64,000 bases of DNA from positions 162,036-226,035 of the forward strand of contig CAXXRT010000024.1 in the NCBI GenBank assembly GCA_963666945.2. The letters are read 5' to 3'. Positions 19,201 through 26,663 of the stretch are shown in pieces (the first letter of the stretch is position 1; every line of letters starts with the position of its first letter). The stretch is from G963666945 sp963666945 (GTDB lineage Bacteria; Bacteroidota; Bacteroidia; Bacteroidales; Marinifilaceae). Position numbers and translations under genes: made by a program. The notes under the pieces are model-generated. The model had not been told where the DNA came from. It was given only the letters and a program-made list of their open reading frames with translations, and ran no database searches.

Positions 19201-21679
19201 ACTTGGTGGGGATGCTTATGGAATCGCAAGTAAAGATACGAGTGGTAATACTATATTCCAGCTTGGTAGCACAAACCAAATAACAGGATTTAATTTTACA
19301 AGTAAATATCTAAATAAAGGCACAGGTTCGTCAAGTAATGATTTTGGACTTATAATAAGTACAGAAAATGTTCTTGAAGATACCAGCGGTATCATCTATA
19401 ATCATTGTAGAAAGTTAGCAGGATATTCTCTTACTTGGCATAAGGATAGTAATGCAGGGCATATTGTAATGGGGCAATTGGCATCTAATGCCAATACTTT
19501 AAAAGCCGGATTTATGGGAATTCAAATGATGAACCATTTAGGCCAAGAATTTTTTGCATTATCAGCTAAAACAGATAAAGTAGGGGCAACTGAATACTAT
19601 TGCAAAATTGCAGGATGTAATTATAATCATAAAAATATATGGACAGATGGATGGAAACTTATGTACGATGGTTCTGGTAACCTGGCAAAAGGTAATATAT
19701 CTTGGGACATAAATGGAAACGTTACTTTCACTGAAAACGTTAAGATGCAATGGCAAACAGGTGTTGTTCACGATGCACAATTTGAATATGGCTTGGATTA
19801 TTGGGGAACAGGTTGGGAGGGGTTGTTGTTGCCAAAACTTACAAAAGGAAACGTTAATCCTAATAATAATGTTTATAGTACTCCAGCTAGACAGGTAGAT
19901 ATGTATTCGCGTAAGCCCGTTCCTGTAGACGTGAATAAAACTTATAAGATGCGTATAAGAGTTAAAACTAATAATGTTGCTGCAATGGGTAGAATGTATG
20001 CCGGGGTAGCAACTTTGGACGCTAATTATAATAACCTTACAGGAGGAGCAGGGACACATAGATATTTTTGTGTCAGTTCACTAGTATTACCTGACACACA
20101 ATGGCACGAATACGAGGGAATAATACAAGGCGTTGGTGATAATTCACATAATTTTAGGACAGGAACAAAATACGTTCGTCCGTTGCTATTGCTGAATTTT
20201 GGCGGTGGAACTTCTATTATGGATATTGATTATTGCACATTCGAGGAAGTGGGGGTATCGTCTTGGACTACTACAATAACAAACAGTACTATACAAACAA
20301 CAAATGTAATTGCCCAGAACCTTCAGGTTAACATGGCAAACATACTAGGAGAATTAAATGCAAGTAGATTAACAGCTGGCAGTATAACAACAAGCAAATT
20401 AGCAGCAACTTGTATAACAGCAGATAAGATTGCTGCAGGTGCAATAACAGCAGATAAATTACACGCTAACGCGATAACAGCAGATAGAATTAATGCGTTA
20501 CACATTACAGCCCTTGGTGCCGTTACCGCAGCAACATTCGCTCTAGGAAATGGAAACTTCAACGTCGATGCGCTAGGTAATCTGGCAGCGAAGAACGCAG
20601 TAATCGAGGGAATCATAAAAGCAACTACTGGCAACATGGGGAACTGGTTATTGACAGGCGACAAGTTATCGAGTGTCAATGGTAAATTGATTTTCGATTC
20701 ATTTAATGAGTTAATTCAATTTCAAGGAACGAACAGAACACTGGCTATTAAGAAAGGCGTACTTACTCCTCTATCTACTTCAACTTCTACTCCAGTTCCT
20801 AGTCAATATGGAACTAAGAGTACAGGTGCAGTCCCCTTGACCGCAAATGAGACCCGTACCTATACTTTTGTTTTGTCAAGTAGTTTTACTTTGACAGCAG
20901 GCAAAAAGTATGAAGTTGATGTACGTGATGTAGCTATGTACGCTGAATTAAGTTGCAGAAATGAAGCAGAAGCAACCTTCAGCGCTAAATTTGTCGTACG
21001 AAAATTAACAGGTGAATATGTAACAAGTGTTGACTATTTTACTTATTCGGCGTTGTTGCCCCCTGCGCCAAACGAACTAGCCTACGACGAATTCACACGT
21101 AGCATGTGGGATAGAAAAGCACTATTTGAAGTGGAATCTACATCAACGTATAAATTAGAACTAGTACTTGAGATACACGCATCAATTGCGGGGTATTCAG
21201 GTGTAATAGATAATCTGAATGTTGGGAATTTTTCAGTAACATACGGATATGTAAGTATTAATTCAGTTCTCAATTTTGCGGAGCTGAGCCCTGACGGGTT
21301 TCAATTTATCAATTCTGCAACCAAGTATGTAAGGACAGATATTAATGCTACCAATGTGCTGGAAATTGGTGGAGACGTGAAGTTTAAGGACGATCTTTCA
21401 ATCGGAGGTAATTTAGCGTTAACTGGGACAATTAATAATATCCGGTTTGTAAAAGGTTCGTTCACATCTAGCGTGGATGGAAATCAGTTTGTTTCTGTCC
21501 CTGGGCTAACAGTATGTTGTGGTGCGGTTGTTGGAGTTAATGCTTCAGCAGATTACGGATGTGGCCGACTAGGTGAAACCTGGGGAGGCAAAAGTGGAAC
21601 ATCCGTAGGATTCTGGTTTAACAGGGATAACGCTCACGATAATAGTTTTACATGCTATTATGTAGCATTCGGATATTAA
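16235..21679 (+). CDS. Tail-tip and fibre protein (host specificity)
   Basis: An 1814-residue protein. About the first 480 residues form a baseplate-hub (Tal/gp27-like) module (EFYLSGKQINFVEKFETP, AYVFGGDKNLPLDYR). The middle is a beta-rich fibre; a block near residue 570 (IGHEGGELQALL) and DLHLANWDEAFENMGKI recur in the tail gene of prophage B. Residues about 1345-1450 contain repeats of ITADKI/ITADKL/ITADRI type in nearly the same DNA sequence as prophage B (20278-20645). The C-terminus is a receptor-binding tip of unknown target. The gene follows the distal tail gene by three bases. Confidence 0.85.
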   Translation: MILQIKRQVGAAVETRNVEIDNKTQRIQKLMEDDKVTVQIVTDHALDLQINDWIEFDGDKYYLNRPSEPTKVSNVEYHYSITFEGNIYKLHNKTYRLNGASKFHLVGTLDDFVNLLLENINTINPGWTKGSIYGTERKNIYFESISCRSVLSKLANEFGVEFYLSGKQINFVEKFETPTALTFEVGKGKGLYKLNRKNVDSENTVTRAYVFGGDKNLPLDYRKTDNNGIPLKNLVFQERFLEDTTEHSEIVEKDVYFEDVFPRFLGTVESVSGADHEKIICSAIDFDINEQLLSGLTAKINFLTGDLMGKQYEIEEYNHTTKEVTLIPADDGTGMVFPNANFYPKVGDKFNFLDIEMPQTYIDNAEAELRTKGQKWLSYNKQLRVKYDLFLDNRYLRQQNKSLKVGDLVRIKDIDLGIDKLLRIISITQNVEDPYNIKCEVSNYLEESWEKEITARISATNASVVLQKTEQLYDLNITRGWIERNFAKVVGDNTYLGKQTINGDIDLYGNLNQYGELKKIIAEHVYVKDEFVNLRDGATVAIGPGMLSGFNIAKYDGVNNLLFGAGNDGVGRIGHEGGELQALLTREDSPARGLLWFDETTKKAMGCGILTSDLHLANWDEAFENMGKIYSTSYGSYYDFSVAAGGIDYAASATYIRVQGNDGRYYNPRTMEADNSMLLQGHNASYFAKRNGDAGENFNMSIAQCFYEDGAKRTVINEGKIYNIAADGSVAHSLYLNLGKTIVAHHNGTIQAPIGQFGNILIHNNNEINTDATGFWLNYRNGDGSVTNYKSLIIGNGKNNSIATFYGESKLAKFYGDIQSDNYATNAGFKLTQAGYGELQHLRVNGSFTCVDLIAEKKRAVNGGLRICKASGKIKEVHRENDTSTLWIVTLENENQFAVNDWVICQYYNGGNSNRYYRAKVVWVDSQNRYFALSDFNDETRPADGDDIIADNGHYIDLVSTENGEQRQYITFVNNNHNYLHLGKLNTYGLGGDAYGIASKDTSGNTIFQLGSTNQITGFNFTSKYLNKGTGSSSNDFGLIISTENVLEDTSGIIYNHCRKLAGYSLTWHKDSNAGHIVMGQLASNANTLKAGFMGIQMMNHLGQEFFALSAKTDKVGATEYYCKIAGCNYNHKNIWTDGWKLMYDGSGNLAKGNISWDINGNVTFTENVKMQWQTGVVHDAQFEYGLDYWGTGWEGLLLPKLTKGNVNPNNNVYSTPARQVDMYSRKPVPVDVNKTYKMRIRVKTNNVAAMGRMYAGVATLDANYNNLTGGAGTHRYFCVSSLVLPDTQWHEYEGIIQGVGDNSHNFRTGTKYVRPLLLLNFGGGTSIMDIDYCTFEEVGVSSWTTTITNSTIQTTNVIAQNLQVNMANILGELNASRLTAGSITTSKLAATCITADKIAAGAITADKLHANAITADRINALHITALGAVTAATFALGNGNFNVDALGNLAAKNAVIEGIIKATTGNMGNWLLTGDKLSSVNGKLIFDSFNELIQFQGTNRTLAIKKGVLTPLSTSTSTPVPSQYGTKSTGAVPLTANETRTYTFVLSSSFTLTAGKKYEVDVRDVAMYAELSCRNEAEATFSAKFVVRKLTGEYVTSVDYFTYSALLPPAPNELAYDEFTRSMWDRKALFEVESTSTYKLELVLEIHASIAGYSGVIDNLNVGNFSVTYGYVSINSVLNFAELSPDGFQFINSATKYVRTDINATNVLEIGGDVKFKDDLSIGGNLALTGTINNIRFVKGSFTSSVDGNQFVSVPGLTVCCGAVVGVNASADYGCGRLGETWGGKSGTSVGFWFNRDNAHDNSFTCYYVAFGY
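20257..20645 (+). repeat. Tail-fibre segment shared with prophage B (copy 1)
   Basis: From about 20257 to 20645 the DNA is nearly identical to the reverse complement of 29090-29490. Stretches of tens of bases match without change, and differences are mostly scattered single bases. The encoded segment is the ITADK-repeat region and the following linker. Because the two copies are in opposite orientation they form a long inverted repeat. Confidence 0.8.
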
Positions 21680-21720
21680 TAATTCAAATTATATTTTAAT
21701 AAAACTAAAAATTTAAAGAA

Positions 21721-22032
21721 ATGGCAAAGACAGAAAAAGAATTTCAATTCGATGTAAACAATGTTGAAATTAGTGATCTAGAAGGAAATAATTTCAAGAA
21801 TATTCTTGAAAAACAGAGTAATTCAACACTACCTAAAATGATCGGAAACTTTATGTATACATCTACCCGTGATCTGGGAATGTTTGAAAAAGCACAGAAA
21901 ATATATAAGTCTCTTCCTGTATTATTTTCTGAGTCAGAAAAAGAATTATTTGTTGAGGCAATCAAGCAAATGGGATATCCTGTATTTGTTCAACAGGGAA
22001 TTATTTCAGTAATTAAAGAAAAAGGAAACTAA
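21721..22032 (+). CDS. Hypothetical protein after the tail-tip gene
   Basis: A 103-residue soluble protein of unrecognised family, with an acidic start (EFQFDVNNVEISDLEG) and a helical remainder. Its place directly after the fibre gene and before the lysis genes suggests a fibre chaperone or a small virion protein, but nothing in the sequence proves that. An AT-rich 41-base gap precedes it. Confidence 0.6.
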   Translation: MAKTEKEFQFDVNNVEISDLEGNNFKNILEKQSNSTLPKMIGNFMYTSTRDLGMFEKAQKIYKSLPVLFSESEKELFVEAIKQMGYPVFVQQGIISVIKEKGN

Positions 22033-22058
22033 GGAATAACCTGTTAACTAACTAAGGC

Positions 22059-22367
22059 ATGAACAACGATATAACTACAATAAAAACAGCCGTCTATCTG
22101 ATAGGCGGGCTGTTCACTATAATTGGCATCCTGATGGGTATTATAGGCTACTGGGTGAAGGGATTTATTTCTGCAACCAAGACCTTGCAAAGCACTGTTA
22201 CAGCAATGAATACCACTTTGGAGGTACAGAAGGATAGACACCTCAATTTCGTTGAAAACTACAATAAAGAACAGGACGTTATAACCAAGAGATTAAATGC
22301 TCATGCCGAACGGTTAGATGAACATAGTAAAGAAATAGTTTGCTTAAAAACTAAAGTAAATGTATAA
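22059..22367 (+). CDS. Membrane-anchored lysis-associated protein (XhlA-like)
   Basis: A 102-residue protein with one membrane segment at residues 12-33 (AVYLIGGLFTIIGILMGIIG) followed by a cytoplasmic or periplasmic coiled coil (DVITKRLNAHAERLDEHS). This layout is like haemolysin XhlA or a spanin/holin helper. It overlaps the endolysin gene by eight bases, which supports a lysis role. Confidence 0.65.
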   Translation: MNNDITTIKTAVYLIGGLFTIIGILMGIIGYWVKGFISATKTLQSTVTAMNTTLEVQKDRHLNFVENYNKEQDVITKRLNAHAERLDEHSKEIVCLKTKVNV

Positions 22368-22794
22368 ACCTAAACACTTTATAATACAAGAGTTTGTTTC
22401 CCCTGCTGTCTACCGCAGATATGGAGAAACAGCATGGCAATTCCTAGACCCTCGCCTACTAGTTTTTATGGATTGGTTGCGTGAAAAACTAGGAAAGAAG
22501 ATCACTATTAACAATTGGCACTGGGGTGGAGAATTCACCCAACGAGGACTTAGAGAGAATTTGTCAGAAATTGTCAAGACAAAAACGGACAAATCTGTCC
22601 TGTATCTATCCGGCCACGTCTTTGGCCAAGCTGCCGACTTCGATGTAGAAGGAATGAAGGCTGGCGAGATTCGAGCATGGTTGATTGAAAATCAGGAGGA
22701 ATTACCTTGCCCTATCAGAATGGAAAGTATGGTTCACTGGAATCATATAGATGTCAGGGATACCGGTAATCAAGTATATATATTTCAACCTTAA
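22360..22794 (+). CDS. Endolysin, peptidase M15 type
   Basis: A 144-residue zinc peptidase predicted to cut peptidoglycan peptides at the end of infection. The metal-binding pattern of the M15 family is visible: SGHVFGQAADFDV supplies His86 and Asp93, and HWNHIDV supplies His129, with Asp131 nearby. No signal peptide is present, so it would depend on the holin-like membrane proteins encoded next to it. Prophage B uses a different enzyme, a GH108 lysozyme at 33594-34080. Confidence 0.75.
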   Translation: MYKPKHFIIQEFVSPAVYRRYGETAWQFLDPRLLVFMDWLREKLGKKITINNWHWGGEFTQRGLRENLSEIVKTKTDKSVLYLSGHVFGQAADFDVEGMKAGEIRAWLIENQEELPCPIRMESMVHWNHIDVRDTGNQVYIFQP

Positions 22795-22798
22795 AATT

Positions 22799-23125
22799 AT
22801 GAAATTCTTAAAAAAATTATTCGGAATGGATACAGAAAAAATAGTCGAGACAGGAGCAGATGTTGCAAAAACTTTCTCGAACAAAGAACAAGGCACCAGG
22901 AGACTGCAAATAGATATGTTGTCTGATACTCCTTTGTCAAAGAATATTAGGCCGATCATTGCGATATGGTCCATGTTGCTACTTACACTTATGTTGGTCC
23001 TTAAATCTTTCGGCATTGAACTGGATCCGGAAGTCAAAGAAACAATCTTCTGGGTAAGCGTTATTGTCATAGGTTTCTACTTCCCTGGGCGAACAGCTGA
23101 AAAGTGGATGAAAAAGAGACAGTAA
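22799..23125 (+). CDS. Putative holin with two membrane segments
   Basis: About 108 residues from ATG 22799 (KFLKKLFGMDTEK). This start was chosen because an earlier in-frame ATG lies inside the endolysin gene. A basic N-terminal region is followed by two hydrophobic segments (IIAIWSMLLLTLMLVL, FWVSVIVIGFYFPG) and a positively charged end. The layout fits a holin that releases the endolysin. It starts five bases after the endolysin gene. Confidence 0.65.
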   Translation: MKFLKKLFGMDTEKIVETGADVAKTFSNKEQGTRRLQIDMLSDTPLSKNIRPIIAIWSMLLLTLMLVLKSFGIELDPEVKETIFWVSVIVIGFYFPGRTAEKWMKKRQ

Positions 23126-23153
23126 ATTATATTTTAAATCAAAACTTCGAATT

Positions 23154-23540
23154 ATGAAAAAGCTATTAGTGTTATTAATTAGTATGCTGCTATTACCTAT
23201 TGCAGCGTTTTGTCAAGAATTGAGTGTTATTCCTGCTGTGGACTTCTCGGGTTACTTTGCCTCTCTTATTGCTTTCTGTCCGCTAGTGATCTTTATCACT
23301 GAGTGGCTGAAGCAACATATAAAAGTATCAGGAGGATTGAACCAGTTATTTTCTTGGTTAGTCAGTATCGGTTTAGCATTTGTGGGTTGGGGATTAAATT
23401 TAGGTATGTTCAATAATATAGAGTGGTATGTGGTTATTGTTTATGGATTAGCAGCTGGACTTGTATGTAATGGAATCTTCGATATAAAAGTAGTACAAAG
23501 TATTCTTAATGCCATTTTTAAGAAGCGGTTAGTGTCATAG
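23154..23540 (+). CDS. Membrane protein, probable holin partner
   Basis: A 128-residue protein with an N-terminal signal-like segment (KKLLVLLISMLLLPIAAFCQ) and two or three further hydrophobic stretches (LIAFCPLVIFITEWL, LVSIGLAFVGWGLNLG, VIVYGLAAGLVCNGIF). It is the last gene of the lysis block and is followed by a strong terminator. It could be the holin itself, with the preceding gene as antiholin. Confidence 0.6.
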   Translation: MKKLLVLLISMLLLPIAAFCQELSVIPAVDFSGYFASLIAFCPLVIFITEWLKQHIKVSGGLNQLFSWLVSIGLAFVGWGLNLGMFNNIEWYVVIVYGLAAGLVCNGIFDIKVVQSILNAIFKKRLVS

Positions 23541-23566
23541 TGTTTGAATTTAGGTTTTTATTTTGT

Positions 23567-23600
23567 CCCCTGTTTCTCATCGTAGAGACAGGGGATTTTT
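23567..23600 (+). terminator. Late operon terminator of prophage A
   Basis: CCCCTGT pairs with ACAGGGG, extended by TCT/AGA, and ATTTTTG follows. It ends the long late transcript after the lysis genes. Confidence 0.8.
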
Positions 23601-23662
23601 GTTGATTGTTATTTAGAATTATTATAAATATACGCATTATCGTATATTTTATTGCAAAACTA

Positions 23663-23693
23663 TTCGTATATTATACGGTATTGCGTATATTTG
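23663..23693 (+). promoter_or_regulatory. Promoter with overlapping operator-like palindrome
   Basis: TATATTTG at 23686-23693 matches the -7 box, with a weak TTCG 19 bases upstream. CGTATA-T-TATACG at 23665-23677 is a perfect palindrome between the two boxes, and further CGTATA copies flank it. A repressor bound here would block the gene at 23731. Confidence 0.55.
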
Positions 23694-23730
23694 TAACAGA
23701 AACAAACAATAATACTAAAAAATTCAAGTC

Positions 23731-23964
23731 ATGAAAAAATCAAGAATAACAATTAAAGGAAATTACAGATCAGACGATACAGTAAGTTTTGAGGTAATTA
23801 AAACTGTTTTCACAGGAGAAGGTTCTTTGGATTTTGAAAACACAACAATAGATAAAGGTGTTACTGAACAGCAATTTCCTAACGATGATGATGCTATCGA
23901 ATATTTTGAAAATAAATATTCAAGTGATGAGTTTGATTTTGATTTCGATTTCATGGTAGACTAA
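23731..23964 (+). CDS. Small acidic protein of unknown function
   Basis: A 77-residue protein with a strand-rich start (SRITIKGNYRSDDTVSFEV) and a strikingly acidic end with repeated Asp-Phe (DEFDFDFDFMVD). It has its own promoter, overlapped by a palindrome, and its own terminator, so it is expressed apart from the late genes, perhaps in the lysogen. Acidic proteins of this size can mimic DNA and block host enzymes; that is only a possibility. I do not recognise a family. Confidence 0.6.
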   Translation: MKKSRITIKGNYRSDDTVSFEVIKTVFTGEGSLDFENTTIDKGVTEQQFPNDDDAIEYFENKYSSDEFDFDFDFMVD

Positions 23965-23971
23965 TATAAAA

Positions 23972-23998
23972 AAGAGAGGACACTGTGCCCTCTCTCTT
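23972..23998 (+). terminator. Terminator after the small acidic gene
   Basis: AAGAGAGG and CCTCTCTT form the stem, with a CAC/GTG inner part. A-rich sequence lies upstream and only a short T stretch downstream, so it may act in both directions. Confidence 0.55.
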
Positions 23999-24007
23999 CA
24001 AATGAAT

Positions 24008-24031
24008 AATACGTTCATATAAGAACGTATT
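24008..24031 (+). promoter_or_regulatory. Operator-like palindrome before the XRE regulator
   Basis: AATACGTTC and GAACGTATT form a perfect 9-bp inverted repeat with a 6-base centre, ending 18 bases before the ATG at 24050. It shares the ATACG half-site with the palindrome at 23665-23677, suggesting that the adjacent XRE protein controls both genes. Confidence 0.55.
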
Positions 24032-24049
24032 GCAAATATATAAAATAAT

Positions 24050-24496
24050 ATGACACTTAGAGAACAAATAATTCAAGAAAGGAAAATGCAGGGGATGACA
24101 CAGTCGGACCTTGCTGAGAAGGTAGGTATTAGACAAGCTACAATATCTGACTTCGAGAAAGGAAAGTCTAATCTACGTTTTGACATATTAGAAAAAATTA
24201 TAAATACCTTAAGCATTAACATTATGGACACAATTGAAAGAAGAAAATATCAGTTACAAAAAAGTGAAGAACTTGCAAAAATTCTAATTGAAAAAGGAGT
24301 TGAAGACATTGACAATATATCTAAAAACAAACTTATCGAACTTACAAATGATAGTTATATCAGTATGCTTCCTTTTGCCGAAGATAAAGAATACCAAACA
24401 CCCCAGGAGCGAAAAAACGATGAAAATACCTTTGAGTATTTTATGATCTTACTGAAGTTTGACTTTGTATATTTGAAGCACAAGCAGAATGTTTAA
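24050..24496 (+). CDS. XRE-family transcriptional regulator
   Basis: A 148-residue protein. Residues about 14-40 form a classical helix-turn-helix (GMTQSDLAEKVGIRQATIS), the DNA-binding domain of the XRE/Cro-CI family. The C-terminal half (EELAKILIEKGVEDIDN) has no recognised peptidase or sensor motif, so it is not a LexA-like self-cleaving repressor. The palindrome just before the gene suggests autoregulation. As the last gene before the attachment site it may be a moron or an immunity regulator. Confidence 0.8.
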   Translation: MTLREQIIQERKMQGMTQSDLAEKVGIRQATISDFEKGKSNLRFDILEKIINTLSINIMDTIERRKYQLQKSEELAKILIEKGVEDIDNISKNKLIELTNDSYISMLPFAEDKEYQTPQERKNDENTFEYFMILLKFDFVYLKHKQNV

Positions 24497-24515
24497 TTTG
24501 AATTAATATATTTGT

Positions 24516-24548
24516 CCCTTATTCTAACATTTGAATAAGGGATTTTTT
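24516..24548 (+). terminator. Terminator after the XRE gene
   Basis: CCCTTATTC and GAATAAGGG pair perfectly around 8 bases and are followed by A and six Ts. Confidence 0.8.
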
Positions 24549-24602
24549 AATACTTAAAATAGTGTTATCTTTACAGTAGAAATCAAAGCAAAATCCACAA
24601 AA

Positions 24603-24621
24603 GCACGTCACATGCACGTCA
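24603..24621. repeat. Paired GCACGTCA repeats near the right end of prophage A
   Basis: GCACGTCA occurs at 24603-24610 and 24614-24621, separated by CAT, about 65 bases inside the attachment site. Spaced short direct repeats here could be arm-type integrase or accessory-factor sites. The rest of the 24497-24685 gap shows only the terminator above and AT-rich DNA. Confidence 0.35.
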
Positions 24622-24685
24622 AAAGATTTTTAACCATTCCTTAAAACATTACTAAACAACTGATTAAACCCCTCGCCTTTCTCAT

Positions 24686-24741
24686 CTGGAAAGCGTGTAT
24701 ACCTCACAAGGGTATCGAGGGTTCGAATCCCTCTCTCTCCG
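24686..24741 (+). other. attR of prophage A: 3' fragment of tRNA-Ser(GGA)
   Basis: The sequence matches a tRNA-Ser from the anticodon loop onward: loop CTGGAAA (anticodon GGA), 3' anticodon stem GCGTG, a long variable arm, T-arm GAGGG-TTCGAAT-CCCTC at 24717-24733, acceptor strand TCTCTCC and discriminator G at 24741. No 5' half is present upstream (no GGAGAGA acceptor strand). This is the footprint of integration into the 3' part of a tRNA gene; the intact copy should be at the left end, outside the window. Confidence 0.85.
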
Positions 24742-24746
24742 CAAAT

Positions 24747-24778
24747 AAAAAAAGCTCACAAAATTGTGAGCTTTTTTT
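24747..24778. terminator. Two-way terminator between attR and dapA
   Basis: GCTCACAA and TTGTGAGC form the stem, with A runs on one side and seven Ts on the other, so it terminates in both directions. It was probably the terminator of the original tRNA-Ser and also ends the dapA transcript. Confidence 0.85.
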
Positions 24779-24792
24779 ATTTCCTTTATCCT

Positions 24793-25671
24793 CTAATACT
24801 GTCCAATCAATTTTTCAAGTTTATTATAATGTTCTGTGCTGACAGGAGTCAACGGAAGTCTCAAATAATTCTGTACTATCCCTTTAATGCTAAGCACAGC
24901 TTTTACTCCAGCTGGATTACCTTCTGCAAAAATAGCTGAAATGATATCGGATAATCTGAAATGGTAAGGTAAAGCCTCTGCAAATTTACCTTCTCTACAA
25001 AGATTTACCATAGTTGAGAAATCGGCAGGAAAAGCATTTGCTATAACAGAAATCACACCGCTTACTCCTAATGATATCAATGGCAATGTAATACCATCAT
25101 CTCCGGACAATACATTAAAATCCTCAGGCTTATTCTTCACTATTTGTGTAACCTGCTCTACATTACCTGAAGCTTCTTTTATAGCAACTACATTATCAAC
25201 CTCTCTGGCAATCCTGACCGCAGTGTCAGCATTTATATTAACGCCTGTACGACCCGGAACATTATACATTATAACTGGCACAGGGGATGCCTCTGCCACT
25301 GCTTTATAATGCAGATATAATCCTTCCTGTGATGGCTTATTATAATATGGTGTTACAGAAAGCAATGCCTCTATATTTTTAAATCCCTCATATGCTTTAA
25401 TATTGTCGACTACATCTTTAGTATTATTACCTCCAATTCCAAGTATAACAGGAAGCCTTCCATTTACAACATCCACTATAAATTTCACAACCTTATCCTT
25501 TTCTCTGGAAGATAAAGTTGCAGTCTCAGCAGTAGTTCCCAAAGCCAACAAATTATCAACTCCTCCGGAAATACAATATTCAACAAGATTTCCAAGAGAG
25601 TTATAATCAACCTCTCCCTCCTTGTCAAAAGGAGTAACTAAAGCTACACCCGTTCCTGTTATATTTGCCAT
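24793..25671 (-). CDS. dapA: 4-hydroxy-tetrahydrodipicolinate synthase
   Basis: Condenses pyruvate with aspartate semialdehyde, the first committed step of lysine and diaminopimelate synthesis, in the cytoplasm. The 292-residue protein is full length. Active-site residues are all visible: Thr46-Thr47 in LGTTAETATL, Tyr136 and Arg141 in YNVPGRTGVN, and the Schiff-base lysine Lys165 in AIKEASGN. It is a chromosomal gene, not phage. It follows the DUF6913-like gene by one base in the same operon and ends at a two-way terminator. Confidence 0.97.
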   Translation of the reverse strand: MANITGTGVALVTPFDKEGEVDYNSLGNLVEYCISGGVDNLLALGTTAETATLSSREKDKVVKFIVDVVNGRLPVILGIGGNNTKDVVDNIKAYEGFKNIEALLSVTPYYNKPSQEGLYLHYKAVAEASPVPVIMYNVPGRTGVNINADTAVRIAREVDNVVAIKEASGNVEQVTQIVKNKPEDFNVLSGDDGITLPLISLGVSGVISVIANAFPADFSTMVNLCREGKFAEALPYHFRLSDIISAIFAEGNPAGVKAVLSIKGIVQNYLRLPLTPVSTEHYNKLEKLIGQY

Positions 25672-25672
25672 T

Positions 25673-26182
25673 TTATGCCTTTTTTAATTTTTTTAAATAA
25701 TCAATAATATTGTTAGAAAAAGAAGATATATCATTAGCTGTATTAAAAGTAATATCATTAACCTCAATACTAGTATTATTACCAACCGAAAATTTTCTCT
25801 TAACACTCCTGTGAACATAGTCCGAAACAACACATGCCTTATCTCTCAAATCAAAAAGAACATCATATTCACAATCCAGAAAACGACTTAATGCGGCATC
25901 CTTTGGAACACCCATAACATTTATGTCTCTATCGCTGAAATAAACAAAGTCTTCTCGTAGTATTGAACCTGACTTACCCTGGAAATATGAAGCAACGGCA
26001 CAAAAAATATTCATAGAACTCAACCGGCCCATTAATTCTCTTACAATCTTTTCATTTTCACCACTATAATCCAAGAGAATAGCAACTTTCTTTATTTCAT
26101 CAAACCCACAATACTCTCCTCCCCTTGTGGATTGAGATTTCATCTTATTAAGAAAATAATATTGTATGCTTTGTTTTACCAA
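25673..26182 (-). CDS. DUF6913-like conserved Bacteroidales protein
   Basis: A 169-residue soluble protein with an alternating alpha/beta pattern (KKVAILLDYSGENEKIVREL, later YDVLFDLRDKACVVSDYVHR). It resembles the conserved Bacteroidota family I remember as DUF6913, often found beside dapA; the family name is from memory. The function is unknown. It is the first gene of the dapA operon, with a promoter at 26217-26248. It might have a role related to lysine or cell-wall metabolism, but only the linkage suggests it. Confidence 0.75.
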   Translation of the reverse strand: MVKQSIQYYFLNKMKSQSTRGGEYCGFDEIKKVAILLDYSGENEKIVRELMGRLSSMNIFCAVASYFQGKSGSILREDFVYFSDRDINVMGVPKDAALSRFLDCEYDVLFDLRDKACVVSDYVHRSVKRKFSVGNNTSIEVNDITFNTANDISSFSNNIIDYLKKLKKA

Positions 26183-26216
26183 TTTTTAATTCTAATTAAT
26201 TATACATTCTTTAACA

Positions 26217-26248
26217 CAAAGGTAACAAATACAGCTTTTGATATACAA
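26217..26248 (-). promoter_or_regulatory. Promoter of the DUF6913-dapA operon
   Basis: On the minus strand TTG (26248-26246) is followed after 21 bases by TACCTTTG (26224-26217), an exact TAnnTTTG box, about 35 bases before the ATG at 26182. Confidence 0.6.
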
Positions 26249-26368
26249 TATTATTTATTTTTTAGAAAAATCACAAAAACACAATAATAAAACAAACATG
26301 TAAATCCCACTAAGTCAAGAAGATTAAAATAAAGGCAATATTTTATCCAATAAAAAGGCCTAAAACTA

Positions 26369-26399
26369 TTGGTTCATAAAGATAATCTTCATATATTTG
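26369..26399 (+). promoter_or_regulatory. Promoter of tRNA-Arg
   Basis: TTG at 26369-26371 and TATATTTG at 26392-26399, 20 bases apart, match both boxes of the Bacteroidota promoter. The tRNA begins 21 bases after the -7 box. Confidence 0.7.
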
Positions 26400-26419
26400 C
26401 ACCGCAATTAAGGAAAAAT

Positions 26420-26493
26420 GGACGCGTAGCATAACTGGATAGTGCACCTGGTTACGGCCCAGGAGGTTGGGGGTTCGAATCCCTCCGTGTTCA
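26420..26493 (+). tRNA. tRNA-Arg(ACG)
   Basis: Complete cloverleaf of 74 bases. The anticodon stem CCTGG/CCAGG holds loop TTACGGC (anticodon ACG, reading CGU and, after inosine formation, other CGN codons). The T-arm is GGGGG-TTCGAAT-CCCTC, and the acceptor strands GGACGCG and CGTGTTC pair with two G-U pairs. CCA is not encoded in full. The G-U pairs in the acceptor may reflect replacement of the 3' end by the phage copy on integration, since the integrase of prophage B starts 170 bases downstream. Confidence 0.95.
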
Positions 26494-26498
26494 CAGAG

Positions 26499-26527
26499 AG
26501 GTCAGCTAAAGTGGTTGACCTTTTTTT
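26499..26527 (+). terminator. Terminator after tRNA-Arg
   Basis: AGGTCA and TGACCT form the stem and seven Ts follow. Confidence 0.75.
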
Positions 26528-26603
26528 GTTATTATATTGAATTTAAAACAGTTACGACACTGTTTTATACGTTCTTTGACGTGATTATTTGTGTAAAAAT
26601 AGA

Positions 26604-26641
26604 CCGAATTAAGTCCGAAAGATTTAATACGGTCCGAATTA
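26604..26641. repeat. CCGAA repeats before the integrase
   Basis: CCGAATTA occurs at 26604-26611 and 26634-26641, and GTCCGAA at 26613-26619 and 26632-26638. These three related copies lie between the tRNA attachment site and the integrase ATG. They could be arm-type integrase sites, excisionase sites or an integrase operator. Confidence 0.4.
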
Positions 26642-26663
26642 TGGACGAGAAAATTTAATTGAT

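Noticed and set aside
19562..20059. Minus-strand 165-codon frame over the tail-tip gene
   Set aside because: Shadow of the 1814-codon tail gene; Cys/Ile/Ser-rich composition without promoter.
24566..24573. TATCTTTA before attR as a promoter
   Set aside because: The -7-like box has no -33 partner at normal spacing and no gene follows before the attachment site.
24660..24741. A complete tRNA-Ser gene
   Set aside because: Only the part from the anticodon loop to the discriminator base is present. No acceptor 5' strand, D-arm or 5' anticodon stem can be found upstream.
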